Translations under genes and position numbers: made by a program
The notes under the pieces: generated by a model
The model's input: only the letters and a program-made list of their open reading frames with translations
Database searches by the model: none
Told to the model about the DNA's origin: nothing
Source of the DNA: a virus
DNA: 20,776 nt
Direction: 5' to 3' (one strand)
IMG/VR virus record: IMGVR_UViG_3300001213_000016
Coordinates: 1-20,776 of that record
Shown here: one piece after another, positions 15,025-20,669 of the stretch
Layout: each line of letters starts with the position of its first letter
How positions within the stretch are numbered: the first letter of the stretch is position 1

Positions 15025-16221
15025 TTATAGTCCGCCGTACGTCGATTTACCAGCTACCCAATACATAGTATCGGGAGCGCTAATCACACCAGTATTGCTT
15101 GTTGAACCACTACCGGCAGGGCCGAGAATAGGTGTACCAAGAGCAGTACCATTACCACCAGATCCAAGGATCATTCCAAGATATCCAACGTTAATGGTAG
15201 AATCCGCAAGGATACCGCTATTAGCATTGAAGATTGGATTACCCAAAGCATCCAGAGGGACTTGGGCAGTGTTAGAAGCTAATGCCGTAGCAGTATCTTC
15301 GCCCACTGGGGTCATTTCTGGGAATGAACTTGGTTGCTGAGCAATCGTTGGGAATGTAAACGCTGTATAACCAGTCGTATCAATATTGATAGTGAAGTTA
15401 TACGCATCTACCACCGTAACAACTGTAGCCGTCACGTAGTTATTCTGAGCGGTAGGATTCAGCTGAATCATTCCTGATACCGTCGGAATGTTAAAGCGAA
15501 TCGCCTGACCAGGAGTCATCCCATGAGATACTGAAGTGCTAACATTTGCGTTAACTGCTTGAGTAATATTGGTAATGAAACGACGACGTGGATAATACAG
15601 AGGATCAACATTGATAATGCGGTAGAAACCAGCACCACCAATAGCACCAGGAGCTGTAGCTAAAGCGTTGGTAGCAGTTAATAACGTAAAGGCTGATCCA
15701 GCAGTAACTGCACCCACTACCATGTCAACACCGTCAACATCCGTCTGAGCGGTATTACTCATACGGACAACAGATCCAACAGACAATCCGGTTGTGCTAC
15801 CTGTGGATACCACAGGCCGTGTCGCATTGGTAGATGCTGTAGTTGCAACTGCAGCGCTTACTAATGGGTATGACCCTGCAGATTGACCAGATGGGTCGTA
15901 AATGGTGAATCCGCCCGAGACAAGCGTGTCAGACGAAAGAACAGCAGTTGTAGCACCTTTATAAATAACAGTACCTGTTCCAGCCGCCATACCTCTTTGC
16001 CAAAAGAACTCAATACCTATAGAACCATTCGCAGTTCCTTGGAAGTTGGCCGTAGTGACACCAACTGCTCCATAACGCGAATAGTTACGTACGATCATCC
16101 AATCAGCATTAGAAGGGATCTGAACAGTGTAGGGGACGGCATAGGTAGTTACTGCGCCTAAGCCGCTTGCAGCAATAGGAGTAGAAACAAAAGTTCCTTG
16201 CCCTAATATAGTTCCATCCAT
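15025..16221 (-). CDS. Virion protein with E1-FCCH-like domain, capsid partner
   Basis: This 398-residue protein has AAGGAG upstream of its ATG and starts 11 bases after the capsid gene. Residues 1-115 look like a beta-sandwich (FVSTPIAASGLGAVTTYAVP, then ADWMIVRNYSRYG). Residues 134-188 (VVSTGSTTGLSVGSVVRMSN) may be one FCCH-like unit, and residues 213-312 (ITNITQAVNANVSTSVSHGM, then GMIQLN, FTINIDTTGY and PVGED) a clearer one, shared with the 122-residue gene at 14186-14554. The C-terminus is Gly/Ser-rich and flexible. A virion protein made right after the major capsid protein and before a terminator is probably abundant: a decoration, head-fibre or capsid-stabilising protein. The specific role is inferred. 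Confidence 0.7.
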   Translation of the reverse strand: MDGTILGQGTFVSTPIAASGLGAVTTYAVPYTVQIPSNADWMIVRNYSRYGAVGVTTANFQGTANGSIGIEFFWQRGMAAGTGTVIYKGATTAVLSSDTLVSGGFTIYDPSGQSAGSYPLVSAAVATTASTNATRPVVSTGSTTGLSVGSVVRMSNTAQTDVDGVDMVVGAVTAGSAFTLLTATNALATAPGAIGGAGFYRIINVDPLYYPRRRFITNITQAVNANVSTSVSHGMTPGQAIRFNIPTVSGMIQLNPTAQNNYVTATVVTVVDAYNFTINIDTTGYTAFTFPTIAQQPSSFPEMTPVGEDTATALASNTAQVPLDALGNPIFNANSGILADSTINVGYLGMILGSGGNGTALGTPILGPAGSGSTSNTGVISAPDTMYWVAGKSTYGGL

Positions 16222-16231
16222 GGTTTACTCC

Positions 16232-17179
16232 TTAAGCTTGTGTAGCGCGTAAGTTTATAACCCACAAGTCGTTAGTGATCCGAGGGACCTCTGCGAACTT
16301 ATAGCCGACGGAAGCATTGAGAGCCAATGGACCATCATAAATAGGCGGACGGTAAATGAACGATGCAGAATATCCATCTTGCTCGATACAGGCATAGGCC
16401 TCCATCCCCACACAGAAGATATTAAACACCGTATTGCCCAAGTTTGAGGCATTAGCAATTTGTGATCCGATCGAAGAGATCAAGAACCTCAAGTTACCAA
16501 TAGCGCCCCACTCAGAGCGTAAAGCATTCATAGGCGCAGGATATTGGTTCTTCTGAATGAAACCATTAACCGCATCCAGGTTGCCCGTCAGCTGAGTAGA
16601 ACATAATGCGAAGTACGCATCACGAACCGGAGCTGTACCGAATTTATCTTCACCTTCAATGTTGTCCATGATGGTATACGCATTGTTGTTAAGCAATGAA
16701 CGAACCACTTGATCAACGTCTGAGCGAGTTATTTCGGTCGGATTGTCTCCATTTACGCCACCCGTACAGTTAATAAATGATGCTGTTGATGCCAACATAT
16801 CACGCGTTAACTGATCTTCTGTTTGACGGAGCGAAACCCCTAGCCTCGCTGCGCATTCATTGAGAACAGGGTCTTGGTTTTGCAATGTCACCTGTTCATT
16901 TAGCACAACATATGTCCCGTAAAACGAGATCTTCGCGTCGATGTCCACAGCGGTTAGATTTTGCGGAGGGGGAGTCACGCCAGAGTTGCCTAATGGCACC
17001 ATCGCCGTGTTTAAAGGGTTATACCTACGCATACGAAGAGTCGTACCACCATTACGGGGCATATTCTTCTTCATCGCAGGAATTTTATGGATCATATTCG
17101 GCACAGGTACCGAAAGAAGCTTATAGCTAAAACTTTGCTGCACTGGTGCAGGTAAAGTGCTAGTTGTCGTTATAGACAT
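16232..17179 (-). CDS. Major capsid protein, N4-gp56 family
   Basis: This 315-residue protein has GAGGA before the ATG. The pattern TLRMRRYNPLNTAMVPLGNS, then VDIDAKISFYGTYVVLNEQV and RLGVSLRQTEDQLTRDML is characteristic of the N4-gp56 branch of HK97-fold major capsid proteins: a conserved R-x-Y segment, a pro-rich loop, the xxYGxYxxLxExV strand and the long spine helix. The C-terminal part (GYKFAEVPRITNDLWVINLR) fits the family's last strand. It forms the icosahedral head shell. It has its own promoter and leader, two terminators separate it from the scaffold-like gene upstream, and the next gene encodes its likely decoration partner. The length is at the short end of the family. Confidence 0.88.
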   Translation of the reverse strand: MSITTTSTLPAPVQQSFSYKLLSVPVPNMIHKIPAMKKNMPRNGGTTLRMRRYNPLNTAMVPLGNSGVTPPPQNLTAVDIDAKISFYGTYVVLNEQVTLQNQDPVLNECAARLGVSLRQTEDQLTRDMLASTASFINCTGGVNGDNPTEITRSDVDQVVRSLLNNNAYTIMDNIEGEDKFGTAPVRDAYFALCSTQLTGNLDAVNGFIQKNQYPAPMNALRSEWGAIGNLRFLISSIGSQIANASNLGNTVFNIFCVGMEAYACIEQDGYSASFIYRPPIYDGPLALNASVGYKFAEVPRITNDLWVINLRATQA

Positions 17180-17337
17180 AGCTTTTCCTCAATATTGGAT
17201 ATTAAGTATTACTATGCTGACGAGGCATACGTGCGTCACCCGATGGGCGAGACCGGAATTCAGCCGTGGGAGGACGACATCCCAATTCAGTCCGAGTTGA
17301 ATTTGAGTGAACGACGCTCAGATTCGGTTCAATAAGT
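17180..17337 (-). other. Structured, GC-richer leader of capsid transcript
   Basis: This stretch without a confident gene lies between the promoter at 17338-17366 and the capsid start. It is visibly richer in G and C than its AT-rich flanks. It holds several inverted repeats: TGACG/CGTCA (17218-17222 and 17234-17238) with an inner GCA/TGC, CCC-GAT-GGG next to it, TGGGA/TCCCA within the copies of AATTCAG(C/T), and TTGAA/TTCAA nearer the promoter. The 3' part carries the capsid ribosome binding site. Folding could affect capsid translation or message stability. Short open frames on both strands here are discussed in the findings. Confidence 0.45.
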
Positions 17338-17366
17338 GTTATACATCAAGTGGTTGATAATGTAAA
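17338..17366 (-). promoter_or_regulatory. Sigma70-like promoter of the major capsid gene
   Basis: On the minus strand TTTACA (17366-17361) is followed after exactly 17 bases by TATAAC (17343-17338). Each box has one mismatch to consensus. Transcription would start near 17331, leaving a leader of about 150 bases. Its position just past a strong terminator (17394-17425) supports an independent, strong capsid transcript. Confidence 0.55.
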
Positions 17367-17393
17367 AGTTGTATAAACTACATGCCTATTACT

Positions 17394-17425
17394 AAAAACC
17401 GCCGGGATACATCAGTCCCGACGGT
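17394..17425 (-). terminator. Strong rho-independent terminator before capsid promoter
   Basis: On the minus strand ACCGTCGGGA (17425-17416) pairs with TCCCGGCGGT (17407-17398) with one G-T wobble across an 8-base loop. A run of five T follows (17398-17394). It would stop transcripts that passed the first terminator at 17510-17548. Confidence 0.8.
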
Positions 17426-17490
17426 CTAACCACTAATCCCTCTGTTACTTATAGGAGCATTTGTGTCTTCACCTACAGAGGGATGCTTAT
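17394..17490 (-). ncRNA. Candidate small RNA ending in the terminator at 17394
   Basis: Between the two minus-strand terminators lies a perfect 10-bp inverted repeat, ATCCCTCTGT (17484-17475) and ACAGAGGGAT (17445-17436), with a 29-base loop that can form further AGG/CCT pairs. It is followed after a short linker by the terminator hairpin. Stem, linker and intrinsic terminator are the layout of a free small RNA of about 95 bases. The only promoter hint is a TAAAAT box near 17488-17493 without a good -35 box, so the RNA may instead be a read-through product. No Rfam family is recognised. Confidence 0.3.
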
Positions 17491-17509
17491 TTTACACCAA
17501 AATCTATCC

Positions 17510-17548
17510 AAAAAAAGGGCTACAATAGGTACCAACTTATTGTAGCCC
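17510..17548 (-). terminator. Strong rho-independent terminator after scaffold-like gene
   Basis: On the minus strand GGGCTACAATA (17548-17538) and TATTGTAGCCC (17527-17517) form a perfect 11-bp stem with a 10-base loop, followed by seven T (17516-17510). It lies 46 bases after the scaffold-like gene's stop codon, so it ends that transcript. Confidence 0.88.
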
Positions 17549-17594
17549 CCAAGGAGAGTAGTAATGAAGCGCTTGCGTCCACACTCGGGATAAT

Positions 17595-18359
17595 TTAGTA
17601 GCCCTTACGAGCCGTGTTCATCTCTTTAATGAGCTGTGCTTGCAACTCAGCTGTTAACCCATTGGCAAAAGCATTAGCCTGAGACAGGGGAGTGTTTCCT
17701 TGCTGAGGAGATATACTGGTAACCGTTCTTGGCTTTACAGCATTCTTGAGCGCTTGCTGTCGCTCTCTTTCAGACTCATCAGGAACACCGATCTTTAATT
17801 TCTTCATGATAGTATAGGCCGAGGCGGCTTTGTTGTACATGTCATTACTGGAGTATATCGTCTGATATATTTCAGGGTGCTCATCTTGTAGCTGCTGTAA
17901 GGAATCCTGTGTAACAACGCGATCAAAGTCAGGAAATTGAGATTTGAGTCTCAGTTCGATATTAGACATTTCAAGCTTTGATTCAAGCTGACGAATCTTC
18001 TGGTTTACCTTATTAAGATGCTTACCTTCTGCTATATCGTCGGACCTTAAATCATATTCTGATTCATCTTCTTGAGGCTTTGCTGATCTTTGCTGACTTT
18101 CCCTAATAAGTCTTTCATTCTCGGCTTTTAAGCGACGCGCTTCTTCGCGTATGGCACGTATATTACGATCATTGTCATACTTACGGGTTTCTTGCGCTAT
18201 AGATTGATCTACTGGTTGCTCTTCTTGCGCGACAGATGATTCCTGCTCTTGGGCAACTTCTTGAACTGGTTCTGGTTGCTGTGGTTCTTCAGGGGGAAGG
18301 GGCGGCATGGCTATTTGTGGGGCGATTCCCTTGTCTTGATTCAATTGCCAGTCACTCAT
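17595..18359 (-). CDS. Scaffolding protein (putative)
   Basis: This 254-residue protein has AAGGA seven bases before the ATG. Residues 15-55 are disordered, acidic and Pro/Glu/Gln-rich (PPLPPEEPQQPEPVQEVAQE). Residues 60-145 form long charged helices and a likely coiled coil (IRAIREEARRLKAENERLIR, then KVNQKIRQLESKLEMSNIEL). The end (SQANAFANGLTAELQAQLIK, then EMNTARKGY) is a short basic helix like the capsid-binding tails of scaffolds. This composition directly before the major capsid gene is typical of phage internal scaffolds, which direct procapsid assembly and then leave. Two terminators lie between this gene and the capsid gene, so the two are probably expressed from different promoters and at different levels. 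Confidence 0.72.
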   Translation of the reverse strand: MSDWQLNQDKGIAPQIAMPPLPPEEPQQPEPVQEVAQEQESSVAQEEQPVDQSIAQETRKYDNDRNIRAIREEARRLKAENERLIRESQQRSAKPQEDESEYDLRSDDIAEGKHLNKVNQKIRQLESKLEMSNIELRLKSQFPDFDRVVTQDSLQQLQDEHPEIYQTIYSSNDMYNKAASAYTIMKKLKIGVPDESERERQQALKNAVKPRTVTSISPQQGNTPLSQANAFANGLTAELQAQLIKEMNTARKGY

Positions 18360-18363
18360 ACAT

Positions 18364-18840
18364 TTATCCTTCGACGATCAGAGGAGTTTCTTTAGATTCA
18401 CTGTTAAGCTTCTTACTCAGATGATAGAGCGTTTCATCCGCAAAATCTAACACATACTGTAATAATTGCTTTTCGGATTCATGAACTCGGGGAGCGTTGG
18501 CGCGCAGATGTATACACGCGTCTTTGGAAGGGATAACCCACAAGAGAGTGATTTCTTCACCCTCGCTATCAAATTTATATACCGCTTGGTCATATTCAGG
18601 AGTAGGGCAGCTATACCTTGCGGTGAAATAGTTCCTAAAGACATTAGGCATTAGTCTTTCGTTCTTAGTAATGACGATAACATAGAAATCTCCCATGGTT
18701 GTTTCACGAAATGACTCAACACACTCAAGAAGATTTCTAAGGTAATCCTGCGTCATTTCCCTTTGGAGCTCAATTGGATCTTGAGACTCAACGGGCTTTT
18801 GCGATAATTCTAAAGATACTTCACCAACCGTCTTATGCAC
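18364..18840 (-). CDS. Conserved phage protein of unknown function upstream of scaffold
   Basis: I use the GTG at 18840 (158 residues), seven bases after AGGAG; an in-frame TTG at 18846 is too close to that site. Residues 26-65 (MTQDYLRNLLECVESFRETT, then MGDFYVIVITKNERLMPNVF) are helix then beta strand, followed by RNYFTARYSCPTPEYDQAVY and ITLLWVIPSKDACIHLRAN, and a helical C-terminus (LLQYVLDFADETLYHLSKKL). I recall similar unnamed proteins in environmental phages beside scaffold genes, but no domain is known to me. It stops 4 bases before the scaffold-like gene, so they share a transcript. Three cysteines are present but no metal-binding spacing is clear. Confidence 0.7.
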   Translation of the reverse strand: MHKTVGEVSLELSQKPVESQDPIELQREMTQDYLRNLLECVESFRETTMGDFYVIVITKNERLMPNVFRNYFTARYSCPTPEYDQAVYKFDSEGEEITLLWVIPSKDACIHLRANAPRVHESEKQLLQYVLDFADETLYHLSKKLNSESKETPLIVEG

Positions 18841-18865
18841 AATCAATCTCCTTTAGTGTGGTGGT

Positions 18866-18894
18866 ACTATATCACGATAATTTTATTGTGCTAA
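18866..18894 (-). promoter_or_regulatory. Candidate promoter for the 158-residue gene and scaffold
   Basis: On the minus strand TTAGCA (18894-18889) is followed after 17 bases by TATAGT (18871-18866). The -10 box has one mismatch and the -35 box two. The predicted start is about 10 bases before the AGGAG ribosome binding site for the GTG at 18840. A 16-base palindrome lies just upstream. Confidence 0.4.
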
Positions 18895-18896
18895 TT

Positions 18897-18912
18897 ATTA
18901 ATCTTGATTAAT
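18897..18912. promoter_or_regulatory. Perfect 16-base palindrome-type operator candidate
   Basis: ATTAATC-TT-GATTAAT has 7-base arms around a 2-base centre. It lies directly upstream of the -35 box of the minus promoter at 18866-18894 and within a weak plus-strand promoter (TTGTGC at 18886, TAATAT at 18909). Such a site could bind a dimeric regulator. AT-rich palindromes also occur by chance, so confidence is limited. Confidence 0.35.
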
Positions 18913-18957
18913 ATACCGGCTGATTCATGCATGGGATGGCTCATGTGCTCGTATCAT

Positions 18958-18986
18958 CCCCTCCTTATCAACCGGGAGGGGTTTTT
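18958..18986 (+). terminator. Plus-strand-oriented terminator between minus-strand genes
   Basis: CCCCTCC (18958-18964) and GGAGGGG (18975-18981) form a 7-bp GC-rich stem with a 10-base loop, followed on the plus strand by TTTTT (18982-18986), which overlaps the stop codon of the minus-strand gene at 18985. On the minus strand the hairpin has no U-tract. It may stop antisense transcription, or end a short plus-strand RNA that starts in the gap 18847-18957. Confidence 0.6.
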
Positions 18987-19230
18987 ATTTACGTTTCTTA
19001 GGAATCTTCGCTCCCGATTTTCTGGCCTCAGAAAGACCTATTGCAATAGCCTGTTTAGGATTAGTTACTTTAGGACCCTTTTTAGATCCACTGTGTAATT
19101 TACCTGCCTTAAACTCCTCCATGACTTTCTTCACCTTCTTTTGCGCAGGCTTAGACTCATGGGCTTTTGCATACTCTTTATCAGCTTTTTTGTATTCTTT
19201 TTTAGCTTTTTTAAGCATCTTTTTTTTCAC
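18985..19230 (-). CDS. Small basic protein, DUF6496-like
   Basis: This 81-residue, very Lys-rich protein starts at a GTG (19230) five bases after AAGGA. The first 30 residues are a Lys/Ala/Glu helix (KKMLKKAKKEYKKADKEYAK). The C-terminal half (KVMEEFKAGKLHSGSKKGPK, then VTNPKQAIAIGLSEARKSGA and KIPKKRK) carries the core of the DUF6496 family: VMxEFKxGxLxSGSKKGxxV, KQAIAIALSEARK. The family is found in bacteria and phages and its role is not established; the charge suggests nucleic-acid binding, perhaps DNA condensation in the head. It follows the cysteine-rich gene after 9 bases. A plus-strand terminator overlaps its 3' end. Confidence 0.75.
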   Translation of the reverse strand: MKKKMLKKAKKEYKKADKEYAKAHESKPAQKKVKKVMEEFKAGKLHSGSKKGPKVTNPKQAIAIGLSEARKSGAKIPKKRK

Positions 19231-19239
19231 TTTTATCCT

Positions 19240-20157
19240 TTATTGGCATGATTCACAAGGATTGGGAACATTTCCTGATCCGAGCGGCAGACATGGCGTA
19301 GTAAAGGGAACACATGGGATAGTAACGGCAGGACACATCGGACATGGATTTTGATCTCCACCGCCACACAATCCTGATAGCAGGATTATTTTGAACAGTG
19401 AGTTACCATCTTCAATACCCGCGCCGCCGATATCAACTGTTCCCGTCACTGGAGTTCCATTGCCACCCAATACGTCATACTTCATAGTTACCTGATCCCC
19501 CTGTTGAAGAGTTATCAAGCTATCAAGAATAACTTTTTGTGTGTTAAAGAATGACAAGAATGGAGAATACATTTCCCGAACCAACATACCATTTACATAG
19601 ATCTGGGGATTGGCTACCGGAATTCCCAAGATAGGGCCACTGGAAGACACCAGATTTGTTACATTGACCTTAAAGGTAATATCGTAGTATCCAGCGACCG
19701 GAGCTGTATAGGTTGTATTAGGAACGAGAGTCACATTCCCATTAGGATCATCCACAATGTTGGTAAAATTGAGGAAGTTTCCCAAAGTATACACCGCATT
19801 AACACTGTAATTAACCGTTGCTCGTTGCTTAATGCAGGGCATAAAGTTTCCGATGGTCAAATTACTGATACACGCCGTACCGATATTGGCATTCGTCGCA
19901 CACAAAGAGTTGGTATACGAATTAGTAGACCAAACCTGAGAGGCCTTCACCGATCCAGGAACGCAGAGATTATTAAGAGTCGCATCTTCAGCAGACAATT
20001 TCTTAATCTCACCAGCCTGGCTACAGACATCGTTAGTTATGATTTGCTTTATTTTGCCACAGCCTGCAAATATGCAATCCGAGCACAATCTATCGAGATC
20101 GAGTTCGCTTCTGCAGCAACCACAATCACTACTTTTATTCAAAACGTTATTACACAT
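19240..20157 (-). CDS. Cysteine-rich virion protein with C1q/TNF-like jelly-roll core
   Basis: The start is the ATG at 20157 (305 residues), with GGAG six bases upstream; a TTG at 20184 has none. Residues 1-108 hold twelve cysteines (2, 12, 14, 15, 25, 28, 33, 45, 65, 86, 96, 108), including a DCGCC cluster, CxxC and CxxxxC. Residues 114-262 have none and follow a C1q/TNF-like pattern: NVTLVPNTTYTAPVAGYYDI with TFKVNV, then QIYVNG and LITLQQGDQVTMKYDV. The C-terminus has seven more cysteines (264-304) in Pro-Cys pairs (NPCPMCPAVTIPC). C1q-like domains form trimers at the tips of surface fibres such as Bacillus BclA. This looks like a trimeric head-fibre or adhesin, but disulfide or metal roles are inferred. 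Confidence 0.68.
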   Translation of the reverse strand: MCNNVLNKSSDCGCCRSELDLDRLCSDCIFAGCGKIKQIITNDVCSQAGEIKKLSAEDATLNNLCVPGSVKASQVWSTNSYTNSLCATNANIGTACISNLTIGNFMPCIKQRATVNYSVNAVYTLGNFLNFTNIVDDPNGNVTLVPNTTYTAPVAGYYDITFKVNVTNLVSSSGPILGIPVANPQIYVNGMLVREMYSPFLSFFNTQKVILDSLITLQQGDQVTMKYDVLGGNGTPVTGTVDIGGAGIEDGNSLFKIILLSGLCGGGDQNPCPMCPAVTIPCVPFTTPCLPLGSGNVPNPCESCQ

Positions 20158-20260
20158 GACAAACTCCAATGTAATAATACTCAAGAGATAAGTCTGTTAC
20201 GGTCGGAACACTCAATCCCTTGCAAATCATACTAAAACCGTCTTTGCGGTCCCTTCTCAA
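20150..20260 (-). CDS. Possible 36-residue small protein (TTG start)
   Basis: In the gap between two genes, an open minus-strand frame begins at TTG (20260) with AGGT eight bases upstream. It encodes MRRDRKDGFSMICKGLSVPT followed by VTDLSLEYYYIGVCHV. Its stop overlaps the start of the cysteine-rich gene by 8 bases (ATGTGTAA arrangement), which is typical of translational coupling. It is in the same frame as the 66-residue gene upstream, separated only by that gene's TAG and two codons. It has no known family and could be chance. Confidence 0.35.
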   Translation of the reverse strand: MRRDRKDGFSMICKGLSVPTVTDLSLEYYYIGVCHV

Positions 20261-20266
20261 GCATCG

Positions 20267-20467
20267 CTACCTAATCCTCCTCTGACTTTGGTTATACATA
20301 GCCAGTCTTTCAGGGTATCTATTTGCGTCAAACTGACGATTTATGACCCTTGGCGAAAGATTGGCCACTTTTGTATGATCCTCAAAGATCATATTCGAAT
20401 CTGCAAGCTCCTGCCGTCGACGTGGGTCAACATTAGGCGCTCCAATCCAATATAGTGTTTCATCCAT
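20267..20467 (-). CDS. Small Arg-rich protein of unknown function
   Basis: This is a 66-residue protein from the ATG at 20467, with GGAA/GGAATG a few bases upstream as a weak ribosome binding site. It begins MDETLYWIGAPNVDPRRRQE and ends RYPERLAMYNQSQRRIR. It is charged and probably partly disordered, with no membrane segment or recognised motif. It lies among small genes between the expected portal region (to the right) and the scaffold/capsid region, where head-associated small proteins are common. It is separated by a plus-strand-oriented hairpin from the next gene to the right. Confidence 0.6.
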   Translation of the reverse strand: MDETLYWIGAPNVDPRRRQELADSNMIFEDHTKVANLSPRVINRQFDANRYPERLAMYNQSQRRIR

Positions 20468-20479
20468 AGCACATTCCAG

Positions 20480-20510
20480 AAGAGCGCTCGTAACAGGGCG
20501 CTCTTTTTTT
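20480..20510 (+). terminator. Plus-strand-oriented terminator hairpin
   Basis: AGAGCGC (20481-20487) and GCGCTCT (20498-20504) form a 7-bp GC-rich stem with a 10-base loop, extended by an A-T pair, followed by a T run to 20510 on the plus strand. On the minus strand only TTCT follows. It lies between two minus-strand genes, so it either blocks antisense transcription or acts weakly in both directions. Confidence 0.6.
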
Positions 20511-20658
20511 ATCTAACCCGTATTGTCTCATCAAAGAGAAGCTTTTTATTTACCTTACGCATCGGCTTAGGCTGCTTATAATCAAAGTTCGCCGGGCGAC
20601 CAATGATCTTAAAAGCAATCTTTGTAGCCTTCGTGTTAGGTCTTGGCATTGCGGGCAT
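20509..20658 (-). CDS. Small basic protein of unknown function
   Basis: A 49-residue minus-strand gene from the ATG at 20658, with AGGT six bases upstream. It encodes MPAMPRPNTKATKIAFKIIG followed by RPANFDYKQPKPMRKVNKKL and LFDETIRVR. It is Lys/Arg-rich with a short strand and an otherwise extended character. It starts 11 bases after the stop of the truncated gene at the right edge, so they share a transcript. No family is recognised; nucleic-acid or capsid contact is suggested only by charge. Confidence 0.55.
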   Translation of the reverse strand: MPAMPRPNTKATKIAFKIIGRPANFDYKQPKPMRKVNKKLLFDETIRVR

Positions 20659-20669
20659 ATTAATACCTA

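Noticed and set aside
17180-17337. Glutamine-type or other known riboswitch in the capsid leader
   Set aside because: Short stretches such as CGTTCAC and GACGCACGT look tempting but spacing and pairing do not fit a known riboswitch, and a metabolite sensor before a capsid gene makes little sense.
17564-17593. Plus-strand nine-residue frame MKRLRPHSG with an ideal AAGGAG ribosome binding site next to the 17510-17548 hairpin
   Set aside because: No plus-strand promoter is evident, the peptide is tiny, and the region is explained as the 3' end of the scaffold transcript. Noted only because of the perfect spacing.
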